From NCBI RefSeq assembly GCF_018343625.1, contig NZ_JAGYPG010000001.1, forward strand, positions 1,437,411 through 1,501,410: a stretch of 64,000 bases of DNA, given 5' to 3'. Source of the DNA: Lederbergia citri (GTDB lineage: Bacteria; Bacillota; Bacilli; Bacillales; Bacillaceae_C). This document shows, one piece after another, positions 47,688 through 56,925 of the stretch. The notes below the pieces were generated by a model. That model had not been told where the DNA came from. It did not search any database and saw only the letters and a list, made by a program, of their open reading frames with translations. How positions within the stretch are numbered: the stretch's first letter is position 1; each line of letters opens with the position of its first letter. Made by a program: the position numbers and the translations under genes.

Positions 47688-48783
47688 TTAAATCTATTTT
47701 AATAAGACGATCATCATTTTCTGCTGGGGTTCCCCTGCCATCAGTATTGTTTGTTATAAAATACAAGAAGTCTCCATCAATCAACACATCTCGTATCCGA
47801 CCGTATCCTTCGATCAATTCACTTGCATCAATTTTTTTAAAATCATAGACCCTTACTGCCTCTCCCCTTAAAGAAGCAATATATAATTTTCCTTTATGAT
47901 ACACCGTTCCACTCGGCGCCCATGTGTCCCTATTTGTATGAAAAATCGGAGATTCCATACCAGGTTTTTGTTCGTCCCCTTGAATATCGGGCCAACCGTA
48001 ATTTTTCCCTGGACTTATCATGTTGATTTCATCATAAGCACTCTGACCATGCTCCGTTTCATAAAATTGATCATTTTCTGTCCATGCAAGTCCTTGAGGA
48101 TTTCGATGCCCATAGGAATAAATTGGAGAGTCTTTAATCGGATTATCTTTAGGAATTGATCCATCAAATTCTAATCGCATTATTTTCCCAGATAGGCTAT
48201 ATGTATTTTGTGCCGACTCAGGAACTGCTGCATCACCGGCAGTTACGTAAATCTTGTTATCAGGACCTATTTTAATTCTTCCGCCATTATGAATTTGTGC
48301 CCCAGGTATTTTTTCTAAAAGTACTTCTGTTTCTCGCCAAGCATTACTATCTTTAACGATTCGGATGACACGATTTAAAATCTTCCCATCTTCTTCGTAT
48401 GTATGATACGCAAATGCTTCTAAATCGGTATTAGGGATGAGCTCTAAGCCTAAAAATCCCCCTTCTCCCCCAGCGTAAAGGTGTTTTCGCAGAATAACAG
48501 GAAGTTGCTTCTTCTCACCTGTATGTTCATCGATAGAGGTAATGGTCCCATGCCTTTCACTTATATAAAATAGGTTATCTTTCTTAGTTATGGACCATGG
48601 TATTTCTAAGTGGTTAGCAAGCTCTATTTCTGTTTTATTTCCAAATGCAGGCTGTTCTTCTTTCTTAGGGAGTGTTTTCTTGTCATTTTTATTTTCCGAA
48701 CATGCAGAAAGCAATATAACCACCATCAACATCCACAAACTACGGCTGAAAATTAACTTTCCCCAAGATTTCATGGCTTCCAC
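47683..48783 (-). CDS. PQQ-dependent sugar (glucose/sorbosone) dehydrogenase-like lipoprotein
   Basis: 366 residues from the GTG at 48783 (GGAGG 6 nt upstream). A signal peptide ends in the lipobox LLSAC (Cys28). The rest is a six-bladed propeller of the soluble quinoprotein glucose dehydrogenase family: HLEIPWSITKKDNLFYISER, QIHNGGRIKIGPDNKIYVTA (catalytic His region) and YGHRNPQGLAW. It would oxidise a sugar or act as a sugar-binding propeller on the outer membrane face. Bacillus does not generally make PQQ, so the cofactor question is open. Its start overlaps the end of the next gene by 44 nt. Confidence 0.85.
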   Translation of the reverse strand: MEAMKSWGKLIFSRSLWMLMVVILLSACSENKNDKKTLPKKEEQPAFGNKTEIELANHLEIPWSITKKDNLFYISERHGTITSIDEHTGEKKQLPVILRKHLYAGGEGGFLGLELIPNTDLEAFAYHTYEEDGKILNRVIRIVKDSNAWRETEVLLEKIPGAQIHNGGRIKIGPDNKIYVTAGDAAVPESAQNTYSLSGKIMRLEFDGSIPKDNPIKDSPIYSYGHRNPQGLAWTENDQFYETEHGQSAYDEINMISPGKNYGWPDIQGDEQKPGMESPIFHTNRDTWAPSGTVYHKGKLYIASLRGEAVRVYDFKKIDASELIEGYGRIRDVLIDGDFLYFITNNTDGRGTPAENDDRLIKIDLK

Positions 48784-49285
48784 TCACGTCCTCCAAGTTT
48801 AGTAAAATTTCACCTAATTCTTTATCATACAGATCAAGTTCATATATATCCCATAAAAATATGTATAGCTCTTCGATAGCTTCCAATTGATTTTTTGTGA
48901 GGGTGATATCACTTTTAGTAGATGTTTTTAACTCTTGGAGTGAAGAAAGGATATTTTCTAAAACAACGTCAGTTTTCTTTATTTCCTCTTCTTTTATAAA
49001 ATGAAAATTAATCCCCATCGTTTGTAATTCTAAATAACTTGAATAAACTCGGTCTATCCCGCCTATTAAATAATCAAGTTGTTTCTCTGTAACCGTATTG
49101 TTTTCCCTTATCGTATTAATAGGAACTTTTTTATATAAATCTTGTATTCCCATTCGCATTCCATTAATATAACCTGTAACTTTATCAGGATTATATTGTT
49201 GGGATGATTGTTTCCCATAAACAGTCATAACTGCAACTATAGCAAAAAATAAGAATAAATATATTAGCAAACGTCTTTTCTTCAT
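48740..49285 (-). CDS. Membrane-anchored or secreted protein of unknown function
   Basis: 181 residues. Residues 1-24 (KKRRLLIYLFLFFAIVAVMT) form a basic start and hydrophobic helix without a lipobox, so it is an uncleaved anchor or signal peptide. The remainder is largely helical and acidic, with several heptad-like stretches (about 55-150). I do not recognise the family. A ribosome site (GAGGACGG) precedes the ATG. It overlaps the following PQQ-type gene by 44 nt, so the two are probably one unit. Confidence 0.75.
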   Translation of the reverse strand: MKKRRLLIYLFLFFAIVAVMTVYGKQSSQQYNPDKVTGYINGMRMGIQDLYKKVPINTIRENNTVTEKQLDYLIGGIDRVYSSYLELQTMGINFHFIKEEEIKKTDVVLENILSSLQELKTSTKSDITLTKNQLEAIEELYIFLWDIYELDLYDKELGEILLNLEDVSGSHEILGKVNFQP

Positions 49286-49508
49286 GTCTTCCGTCCTCTT
49301 ATCATTATTATATTAATGATTGTATAGAATTTAGATCTCTTTGTTAAGTGCCATGAACAAAAGTGAACGTTTTTCTTTAAGGACATACCGGGTAAGTATT
49401 GACCTCCTTTAAAGCTTCATCCATCAATTTTTGGATTAGCGTAATAAAAGGCTCCTCTATAGAATTGAAAGAGCAGAAAATTAGTGAGGTTAAATGAATC
49501 ATGCAATG

Positions 49509-50624
49509 CTAATATTTTTTTGTATAGTTATAGATCAAAGATTTAAAGGATAAGAGATACTTTAGAAAAGGGAATAACTTTGGAGGTGATTTTCCCTTGT
49601 TACTTGGATCCGATCTCCTATTTGCGAGATAAATACAATAAGGAATGAGCCGTTTCGCAACCTCAAATTCTCTGTGCTTAGAGCCTGGTCTCCAATTCAC
49701 TTCAAAAATCCACAGTTTGCGATCTTTGTCAATACCTACATCTATTCCTAGCTCGTCAAACCGATGATCATATAGTGTATCAAAATGAGTTGAAAACGCT
49801 AGGGCAAACTGTTCTAGCAGCTCTTTTATTTCGAGATGTTCGTTACCAAATTCTTCAATTAAAAATGGTACAAGTTCTCCGCGATACCCCCCCCTATTAA
49901 TGTTACTTATCATTTTTGAATTCCCGCTTATTCGTGGGTAAATCAAGTTTATTTCCCACTCCCCGTTTCCAATTTTTTGAACATGCAGCCGGAAGTCATA
50001 CGTTAATCCCGCTCTCGTTTTACATTCAATAAATGGTTGCAGTAAATATTTTCTCTCGCGAATAAGACGATTAATAAACACAGTTAATAGCTTTTCTTTG
50101 TAGATTTTTTTTACAGTGCCATCAGTCAATTGGTAAGAATCATCGGAGATTTTCTCAATGAACATGACACCGTTTCCGTGATTGCCAGAAAGGGGTTTTA
50201 TTACTAGCTTTTGATATTCTTGAAAAAAGGGCAAGACATCTTGGCCTCTATTTATTTGAGTAGAAGGAATTAAATACTCGGCGAATTTTTCCCCATTTAG
50301 AATCTTATTATATACATACAGTTTATTTCCGACAGGATAGCTTGTAAAAATGGCTATATCTTTTAATTTATTTTTAATAGCTGATTGCCTTTTCGTCCTT
50401 GGAGAACTAATGTTAATAATCACTTCCGGAAACTCTATTTCTTTCTGTACCCACTTCCCGCTATCATGGACCCATCCATTAATTTTTCTTTGTTCAAAAT
50501 CTACACATCCATAGGAAAAATAAGAAAAGTCGACTTCTTCCATTTTTGATACAGCTGCAAAAGCATACGCCTTTTTGACTTCCTCGGGGTTTTTTCGATA
50601 GTGGAGCATTCCGATTGAAACCAT
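49509..50624 (-). CDS. YheC/YheD-type ATP-grasp protein, medium form
   Basis: 371 residues. It opens VSIGMLHYRKNPEEVKKAYA, matching the N-terminus of the 734-residue fusion protein at 10.6 kb (TLIGMLHHRKDPNTVIKSYA), and stays collinear with that protein's first half: LVIKPLSGNHGNGVMFI, LTYDFRLHVQKIGNGEWEIN and GIDVGIDKDRKLWIFEVNW. It therefore is the free-standing version of that ATP-grasp module, and the Mur ligase gene lies 59 nt upstream in the same operon. The C-terminal 30 residues are basic. AAGGATG precedes the ATG. Function as for other YheC/D proteins is unproven. Confidence 0.85.
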   Translation of the reverse strand: MVSIGMLHYRKNPEEVKKAYAFAAVSKMEEVDFSYFSYGCVDFEQRKINGWVHDSGKWVQKEIEFPEVIINISSPRTKRQSAIKNKLKDIAIFTSYPVGNKLYVYNKILNGEKFAEYLIPSTQINRGQDVLPFFQEYQKLVIKPLSGNHGNGVMFIEKISDDSYQLTDGTVKKIYKEKLLTVFINRLIRERKYLLQPFIECKTRAGLTYDFRLHVQKIGNGEWEINLIYPRISGNSKMISNINRGGYRGELVPFLIEEFGNEHLEIKELLEQFALAFSTHFDTLYDHRFDELGIDVGIDKDRKLWIFEVNWRPGSKHREFEVAKRLIPYCIYLANRRSDPSNKGKSPPKLFPFLKYLLSFKSLIYNYTKKY

Positions 50625-50683
50625 TAAACCACATCCTTAGGGTTCAAAAAAAATTTTTATCTCCTTCGCGACAGAGGAAATAA

Positions 50684-52072
50684 TTAGCTTAAACGATACT
50701 TTTCAACAACCTTGCGATAGGAGGGATCCATTTTTCCAAGTGAAAATTTAAAAAGAATAATCATGTCCTCGTTACTGATCCCGTCTAAAATTGATTCTAA
50801 TTCATTCGCATCATTTACGAAAAATACATTTGATGGATTCAAGCCCAATGTAATTCCCCTTTCTCCTGTTAAGGCGGCCGAAGAACCAACGGCTATTAAA
50901 TAATCGACTCCACCATAATTCATGATCGTTTGTCCCATTTTTTCGTGTTGTTCTTTTAATCGATTTCCAAGCCTCTGCATTTTCCCTAAAACGAGGACCT
51001 CTTTTTTTCCTTTTGAAATATTTTTTAATACTTCAATTGCTGATTTTACAGAGCTAGGGTTACAGCTCCAAGTGTCATCAATAATTGTGCTACCATTAAA
51101 GCCATTATAGGTCTTTACATGCCGTTCCATTCCTTTAAAATCTCGCAATCTGTTGATTCCTATTTCAATAGGTATGCCAATGATTTGTGCTGCTGCGATT
51201 GCCGAGAGACTGTTATAAACGTTGTGTTCACCGTATCCTGGAATAAAAACCTCATACATTTCATTTGAGAAATGTAAACGATATTGCATTCCATGAGCTC
51301 CATATTTTACATTGGACGCGCGGAAATCTGAATGGTCATTTATTCCGAATGATAGCACCTTTCCTTTGAACGATTCCAATGATAATTTCTTGATGTTTTC
51401 ATCATCTCCATTTATTACAAGAGTTCCATTATTTGATAAAACTTCTAACATTTCACCTTTTGCTTTCACATATTTCTCTAAAGTCCCGCATCCTTCCAAA
51501 TGAGCTTCTCCTATATTTGTAATAACACCAATTGTTGGTTTAAAGTATCTACCGCTTATTCGAATGTTTCCAGGGTAAGCAACCCCCATCTCAAATACTG
51601 CAATTTCTGTATTTTTATCCATCCCCAATAAATATTGTAAATTTAAATGTAAACCATTTTGGCTAGAGTAGGTACCATGGACTCGATAATCCTTTTTCAA
51701 AATATGTTTGATCATTTCTTTTGTCGTTGTCTTTCCACAAGTTCCTGTAACTCCGATAACAGGGATCGTAAAAAGTCCCCGATAATAATCGATAAAATCC
51801 AAGAATGCATTCTTGCTATTCTCCACTAAAACGAGGCAAGAAGAAGAATCTAAATATCTTTCCATACGATTATCTTCCGTCACAATCACATAATGGCTTT
51901 TTCCAATGAGTAAGCTTGGGTCGATAAGCTTTTTACTCAAATGGAAATACAATGAATGATCCTTTAAGTTTCTTAATTGTCTACAAACATTATGAATTTC
52001 TAAATTATTGTCACCATGAGTCAAGTGACCATTAATAGCTGTTAAAACCTCGGATACTCTAAGTACCTTCAT
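50684..52072 (-). CDS. MurF-like Mur ligase family protein
   Basis: 462 residues from the ATG at 52072 (AGGGG upstream); a longer in-frame extension would overlap the previous gene and is not supported. N-terminal LRVSEVLTAINGHLTHGDNN, then P-loop GVTGTCGKTTTKEMIKHILK, VFEMGVAYPGN, NIGEAHLEG, GEHNVYNSLSAIAA and IDDTWSCNPSSVKSAIEVL. The Cys in the P-loop is shared with the 22.1 kb paralogue. It lies between two YheC/D genes, 11 nt after one and 59 nt before the other. Amide-bond formation is expected; the substrate is unknown. Late sequence (ILFKFSLGKMDPSY) is less conserved. Confidence 0.86.
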   Translation of the reverse strand: MKVLRVSEVLTAINGHLTHGDNNLEIHNVCRQLRNLKDHSLYFHLSKKLIDPSLLIGKSHYVIVTEDNRMERYLDSSSCLVLVENSKNAFLDFIDYYRGLFTIPVIGVTGTCGKTTTKEMIKHILKKDYRVHGTYSSQNGLHLNLQYLLGMDKNTEIAVFEMGVAYPGNIRISGRYFKPTIGVITNIGEAHLEGCGTLEKYVKAKGEMLEVLSNNGTLVINGDDENIKKLSLESFKGKVLSFGINDHSDFRASNVKYGAHGMQYRLHFSNEMYEVFIPGYGEHNVYNSLSAIAAAQIIGIPIEIGINRLRDFKGMERHVKTYNGFNGSTIIDDTWSCNPSSVKSAIEVLKNISKGKKEVLVLGKMQRLGNRLKEQHEKMGQTIMNYGGVDYLIAVGSSAALTGERGITLGLNPSNVFFVNDANELESILDGISNEDMIILFKFSLGKMDPSYRKVVEKYRLS

Positions 52073-52083
52073 AAAACTTACCC

Positions 52084-53175
52084 CTATTCGATCTTGGAAT
52101 TTAATAGATATGACGCATAACTCATCGGTGTGGCATAAGTAGCTTTCCAAACATCATGCATGTTCGCTCTTCCAAAAGTAATTCGCAAATCCCTTCCATT
52201 ACATTCGATAAACATTGGAAATCCTTTTTGTGTAATGCCAATATCAAAACCTACATCTGCAAGATTAGGGAACTGCTCAGCTAATACTCTTACTGCTTTA
52301 ATGGAAAAATCCTCAATATTTTTATAAACTTCGTCATAGTTAAGTTCCTTTGAATCCATTAATAACTCCTCAAGTGGCTTACAATCCCCTCCTTTGGCAA
52401 CATTCGTAACAAATCCACCAGATTTCGCTACCTTTCCAACAATTCCTGTTACTTGCCATTCACCAAAACCATTCTTTTGAACTGAAACGCGCATGTCAAA
52501 GGGACTCCCGCCGTAAGTAGCTAATGGAATGCGCTGCTGAATAATGTAATAGCTGTTGGAAATCTTCCTATTTAATATATCCGGCCATTCATTTGTAAAT
52601 GGGATTTGAATACTTGGTTCACCCTTTTTCCCGTTGAAGGAAACTTCCCATTTTGGTTGATCTTTTATTCGTTCTACCTTGATAATCCCACTACCAAGAC
52701 TTCCACTATTAGGTTTAATAATGAGTTGATCATGCTTTTCGAGCATCTTCTGAAAATTTCCCTTGCTGGCTTTGACTGTTTCAGGCAAGTGAGGCCGCAA
52801 GTCTTCATTTTGCATTAATGTTTCATAAACTTTCATCTTTCCATAGCGATTCCTTTCATTAAAAACGATTACTCCAGCTTCTTGAAGACTTTTAATTTTT
52901 TCTTTTGCCCCCTTTGTAAAAAAAAGACCTCGATTATGAATGACCGATGGTATTGGAATTTCTCTTTTTACATAATTTCCGTTTGTTTCTTTTACAAATG
53001 CTATGATTTGTTTAGTTTTCAAATTGATGTCACGTAACCTAAAAAAACATGGAACCAAACCATATTGTTCACATGCTTCTTCATAAAATGAAATCCGTTC
53101 AAAATATGAACGCCCATACTTAATCCCACTAAATATCAATCCATCTACTAAGATTCCAATATTTGAATTACCCAT
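52084..53175 (-). CDS. YheC/YheD-type ATP-grasp protein, medium form
   Basis: 363 residues, the length I recall for B. subtilis YheC. It opens IGILVDGLIFSGIKYGRSYF and has ATP-grasp motifs QLIIKPNSGSLGSGIIKVE, YYIIQQRIPLATYGGSPFDM, RVSVQKNGFGEWQVTGIVGK and VGFDIGITQKGFPMFIECNG. The last motif ends in ECNGRD rather than EVNxxP. It is the first gene of the ATP-grasp/Mur ligase/ATP-grasp operon. No promoter was recognised in front of it. Its ATG has GGAGG about 9 nt upstream. Confidence 0.86.
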   Translation of the reverse strand: MGNSNIGILVDGLIFSGIKYGRSYFERISFYEEACEQYGLVPCFFRLRDINLKTKQIIAFVKETNGNYVKREIPIPSVIHNRGLFFTKGAKEKIKSLQEAGVIVFNERNRYGKMKVYETLMQNEDLRPHLPETVKASKGNFQKMLEKHDQLIIKPNSGSLGSGIIKVERIKDQPKWEVSFNGKKGEPSIQIPFTNEWPDILNRKISNSYYIIQQRIPLATYGGSPFDMRVSVQKNGFGEWQVTGIVGKVAKSGGFVTNVAKGGDCKPLEELLMDSKELNYDEVYKNIEDFSIKAVRVLAEQFPNLADVGFDIGITQKGFPMFIECNGRDLRITFGRANMHDVWKATYATPMSYASYLLNSKIE

Positions 53176-53705
53176 TTCAAAACCTCCAGTTCGATAAAAG
53201 CAAGTGAAACTTTAATCAGTGGGGGGAACTGACGTTCAGGACGTACTAGTTTAGACTAAACATTGGGATAAGGAAAGCTTCGGTAGCAAGGTCTTGCACG
53301 AAGGAAAATATTTTCTTTTTTGAGGATATGGCGTTCTTAGCTGCCTTACTCCCCACATAAGTTTCTTCGATTCCTTGAACCTTCGTATGGTCCCCGTTAA
53401 TCTGTGATAAATAAGCTCGTTCCTTATTCTATTAAATGCTGAGTAATGATACTTTGTAACGGCGAATGACTTTTACTATTAAATTTATTACACAGGATTA
53501 TGAATAAAAGCAGAAGTGCCTGATTAGCGACGTATAAACTTTTTAGCGTTCTGAGTAGATAAAGGAAGGCCTAAAAGGCGAGCCGATGTTGACTTACGCA
53601 AACAGACATCCAAAGTTTGCTAGTCTCTGGCTGCTTGCGCTAGACAGAAATTATCTTCATGAAGTTACCCACAACGTTTTAAATTTATAATTTCCTATGA
53701 AAACG
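53176..53705. repeat. Gene-free region with intergenic repeat-like sequence
   Basis: About 530 nt without a supportable gene. The right part (about 53500-53655) is more GC-rich, with small self-complementary stretches such as GGAAGGCCTAAAAGGCGAGCC and GCTGCTTGCGCTAGAC. It resembles Bacillus intergenic repeats like those at 15.8 and 40.7 kb but is not a clear copy. GTTTAGACTAAAC near 53246 is a perfect palindrome. Confidence 0.4.
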
Positions 53706-53711
53706 TGAAAG

Positions 53712-53740
53712 AAGGTAAGCTCCATAGAAGCTTACCTTCC
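53712..53740 (-). terminator. Hairpin after the glycosyltransferase gene
   Basis: GAAGGTAAGCT (53712-53722) pairs with AGCTTACCTTC (53730-53740), just downstream of the stop codon at 53750. Confidence 0.65.
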
Positions 53741-53749
53741 TGTATTTCT

Positions 53750-54607
53750 TCATTCTTTCCAGACTTTAAAATATTCATAAATCCAATCTCCAAGTTCTTC
53801 CCCAACACCATTATGATGTTCCGCAGATGCCCGATTATCTCTTAATCCTTGAATAATGCTAAGGTTGTCTCCATGCGCTAGAATATAGGTAACGAACGGA
53901 TAATCAACCAAAGTATGGTTTTTCACGAATTCCCGAACTTTAACATGATTTTTAGTAGCCCATTTAAAAGCCGTTTTATTTATATCTGACCTTTTAGATG
54001 ACTTTGGAAAATCTCCATTGGAAAAGTTAAATACTGTGCTACTTCCACAATATTTATAAAATTGATCCTGTTTCCAAATCTCACTTTGTAATACATTCAC
54101 CATAAATCCTTTATTTATTATCAATGCATTAGAAATAGGAAGTGATCGTATATATTCCACGAACCGATAGTGTATCCAATCATCCGCATCCAAAGGCATG
54201 AAGTAGCCAGAAAACCCATTTTTTCTTAAAAATGCACCAATTACCATGCGTTTGCGAAGTTTATCCCTAGTTGCCCTTCTGGCATTTAATGGGGGAGGGA
54301 ATTTTACAGATAACCATGTAATCCTTTTATCATTTAGTTCCTCAATATTTGGCTTTTCATGTCCGGCAATGATAATACGAAAATTTTGGTCTGTGTTGTT
54401 TAATAATGATCTTAATGTCAAGCCCAAGTTGTCTTGAACTTTTTGCCAATCATGGGAAACCTTCTTACTCTTAAAAGAAATAGCAAATGCTATTTCTGGC
54501 TTTTGCTTATCACTTTCCGAATTTATTCGAGTTTCATGAGCAGTTTCCTGAAAAAATTCTTCAACTTGGTCTAACTGTTCTTTTAAAGAGCTAAGTGAGT
54601 TAGACAT
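53750..54607 (-). CDS. Glycosyltransferase, GT-A fold
   Basis: 285 residues. After a coiled-coil-like N-terminus (about 1-35), the core has FAISFKSKKVSHDWQKVQDN, LLNNTDQNFRIIIAGH and the metal-binding YFMPLDADDWIHYRFVEYI, a DXD-type motif. It should transfer a sugar from a nucleotide donor; the acceptor is unknown. AAAGGAGG lies 5 nt before the ATG. It follows the dehydrogenase-ATP-grasp fusion on the same strand, in a group with rmlA and another glycosyltransferase, which suggests a surface glycan or glycoprotein. No signal peptide is visible. Confidence 0.8.
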   Translation of the reverse strand: MSNSLSSLKEQLDQVEEFFQETAHETRINSESDKQKPEIAFAISFKSKKVSHDWQKVQDNLGLTLRSLLNNTDQNFRIIIAGHEKPNIEELNDKRITWLSVKFPPPLNARRATRDKLRKRMVIGAFLRKNGFSGYFMPLDADDWIHYRFVEYIRSLPISNALIINKGFMVNVLQSEIWKQDQFYKYCGSSTVFNFSNGDFPKSSKRSDINKTAFKWATKNHVKVREFVKNHTLVDYPFVTYILAHGDNLSIIQGLRDNRASAEHHNGVGEELGDWIYEYFKVWKE

Positions 54608-54753
54608 TTTTACCTCCTTTAGAATCGATTGGCTAAGGAAAAGCTTTTTTAATTAACTTTCCGATGCGACTGATTTTTAAATCTGTTATTATTCTTGCCT
54701 TCATTTTTATGCTAACCTACCATTCCTATTCGGAGAGCTTAACTCTAATTGTT

Positions 54754-56823
54754 TTAACCCTTTCTATAACTTTTTATTGTTTCATAGTCACTTTTGTCCT
54801 CAACCTTATTAAACATAGCAATATTCGGCGTCAAGTTTGCTTCAATAATCCATATTTTACCTTCTTGGTCAATTCCCATATCAAGCCCTATAAGGCGGCT
54901 TTTCGTATAATATTTTTCTAATTGTCTAGCTGTATTTAAAGAAACCTGATCCAATTCAAATATTAATTTTTGTATAAGCTGAGAGTTTAAAGATGATCTT
55001 TCAATAGCTTCTTCTACAGGTACAAGCTCTTTTGCCGCACTTGTTATGATAAAACCGTCCCTTGCAATTTTTGCAAGTTTACCAGTAACAATCCATTCTG
55101 AAGAATTTCTTTTACGTTGCACAATTACCCGAATATCAATAGGACTATCATCAATTTTAGCCAATGAAATCCATCTCTGTATGATATACTGCCTTTTAGG
55201 AGAGCAATGATTCTCCCTTAAATATTTAAACAATGGCTTTTTTCCGTAAATAGTAGTTTTGTTTAGTCCAGCTTGAATCTCAAATTTTTCCTCATCGGAT
55301 GAGGTTACTTGAATAACTCCCTTTCCTTTGTGACCAAAGCTTGGTTTAATCATAATTTCACTATGCAGATCCATCATTTTCCAGAGTGATCCTTCTGAAA
55401 ATAATTTAGTTTCAGGAAGATAAGGTGCAAGATTTTCGTTTTCTAAAATCAACTTATATTTAGTCCACTTCCCAACGGAAACGCTCATATGTGTATCTCC
55501 CTTATTAGTTGTTTTTCCATTGATAATCGGCCTTCCAATCGAATAGTACTCAATTGGAAACTTCTTCATTTCATTTAACGAATAGCAATTCCTACCATCA
55601 AAAATAATAGGACGATTCATTAGCTCTACATATTTTTTTAATGGAAAATCAATAATTTCTCTCCATTCAGTAACAATGAATACTGCATCTGTTCCATGAA
55701 TGGCTTTCTCGATATTGCTCATAAATTGAACCTCAGGCCGCAATACTCTCTCTGCTTTTTTAACTGCGATTGGATCATAAGCAGTTACCCCCGCTCCTTC
55801 CGCTATCAATCTATTTATAATGAAGATCGATGCTGCCTCACGGATATCATCTGTGTTTGGTTTAAATGCTAAACCCAATACGGCTATCTTTTTACCTTTT
55901 AAAAAACCAAATCGTTTCTTCGCTTTATCAACAAGAAGAGTTTGCTGCTTGTTATTCACGTCAATGACTGTTTTTAATAAGTGGAATGAATAATCCTTAT
56001 GCCCCGCTATTTGATAAAGGGCATTCGTGTCTTTTGGGAAGCAAGATCCCCCGTAACCAATTCCTGCTTTCAGAAACTTAGTACCAATGCGTGAATCTTG
56101 CCCCATACCAATTGCGACATCTTCAACGTTCGCACCTACATGTTCACATATAGTTGCAATTTCATTAATAAAACTTATTTTTGTTGCTAAAAATGCATTT
56201 GATGCATATTTAATCATTTCGGCACTGCGAATGTCGGTTTTATAAACTGGTATTTGAAAAGGTTTGTTGATTTCTTCAATGATGGTAGCGGCGTGTTCAC
56301 ACTCTGCCCCGATAACTATTCGGTCCCCATTGAAAGTATCATGTATAGCTGAACCTTCTCTCAGAAATTCAGGATTTGAAACAATATCTATTTTTATATC
56401 GGATACTAAATATTCATGGATTATTTCCTTAATTCTTTCATTTGTACCAACTGGAACCGTGCTCTTTGTCACTACAATGACATCACGTTTTGCATGAAGA
56501 GCGATCTGTACTGCAACTTGTTCAATATGAGTTAGATCTGCAGATCCATCTGTCTTTTGTGGAGTTCCAACTGCTATATAGATGACTTCCGAATCCTTAA
56601 AGCCTTCCGCGTGATCAGATGTAAAGCTTAAACGTCCCCTTTCAATATTAGTTATCATTAATTCTTCTAAATTTGGCTCGAAGATAGATAACTTTCCAGC
56701 TTTTAATTTCTTTACTTTTTCTTGGTCTATGTCTATACAAATCACATTGTGCCCGATTTCTGAGAGACATACACCGGTAACTAAACCCACATATCCCGTG
56801 CCTACTATGGCAACATTCCTCAT
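54754..56823 (-). CDS. UDP-glucose 6-dehydrogenase fused to a YheC/YheD-type ATP-grasp domain
   Basis: 689 residues from the ATG at 56823 (GAGGGG upstream). Residues 1 to about 435 are a complete UDP-glucose dehydrogenase of the TuaD/YwqF type: NAD site VAIVGTGYVGLVTGVCLSE, SNPEFLREGSAIHDTF, catalytic Cys in GGSCFPKDTNALYQ and GLAFKPNTDDIREAA. Residues 446-689 are a full short YheC/D ATP-grasp module: IMIKPSFGHKGKGVIQV, DIRVIVQRKRNSSEWIVTGK and GLDMGIDQEGKIWIIEANL, close to the protein at 59.6-60.3 kb. UDP-glucose oxidation supplies UDP-glucuronate. I know of no such fusion; see the internal start at 55488. Confidence 0.87.
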   Translation of the reverse strand: MRNVAIVGTGYVGLVTGVCLSEIGHNVICIDIDQEKVKKLKAGKLSIFEPNLEELMITNIERGRLSFTSDHAEGFKDSEVIYIAVGTPQKTDGSADLTHIEQVAVQIALHAKRDVIVVTKSTVPVGTNERIKEIIHEYLVSDIKIDIVSNPEFLREGSAIHDTFNGDRIVIGAECEHAATIIEEINKPFQIPVYKTDIRSAEMIKYASNAFLATKISFINEIATICEHVGANVEDVAIGMGQDSRIGTKFLKAGIGYGGSCFPKDTNALYQIAGHKDYSFHLLKTVIDVNNKQQTLLVDKAKKRFGFLKGKKIAVLGLAFKPNTDDIREAASIFIINRLIAEGAGVTAYDPIAVKKAERVLRPEVQFMSNIEKAIHGTDAVFIVTEWREIIDFPLKKYVELMNRPIIFDGRNCYSLNEMKKFPIEYYSIGRPIINGKTTNKGDTHMSVSVGKWTKYKLILENENLAPYLPETKLFSEGSLWKMMDLHSEIMIKPSFGHKGKGVIQVTSSDEEKFEIQAGLNKTTIYGKKPLFKYLRENHCSPKRQYIIQRWISLAKIDDSPIDIRVIVQRKRNSSEWIVTGKLAKIARDGFIITSAAKELVPVEEAIERSSLNSQLIQKLIFELDQVSLNTARQLEKYYTKSRLIGLDMGIDQEGKIWIIEANLTPNIAMFNKVEDKSDYETIKSYRKG
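55486..55503 (-). promoter_or_regulatory. Internal ribosome binding site and start codon inside the fusion gene
   Basis: AAGGGAG (55497-55503) lies 8 nt before an ATG at 55488, in frame, and the downstream peptide MSVSVGKWTKYK equals the natural start of the stand-alone paralogue (MSVSVGKWTKHK). Translation from here would give a free 244-residue ATP-grasp protein. It looks like a relic, or still-used, start of a once separate gene. Confidence 0.65.
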
Positions 56824-56925
56824 GTTGATCGATCCCCTCACAAACTTGGATGAAAGTTAGCTCCCTTCATTCATATGATTTACTTATTAACCGAATATCG
56901 ATGGTGCCTCCAAATATAATGGCAC

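Noticed and set aside
54664..54921. Plus-strand frame of 85 codons with hydrophobic start
   Set aside because: Two thirds of it overlap, on the opposite strand, the C-terminal end of the UDP-glucose dehydrogenase/ATP-grasp fusion, and no ribosome site is visible.
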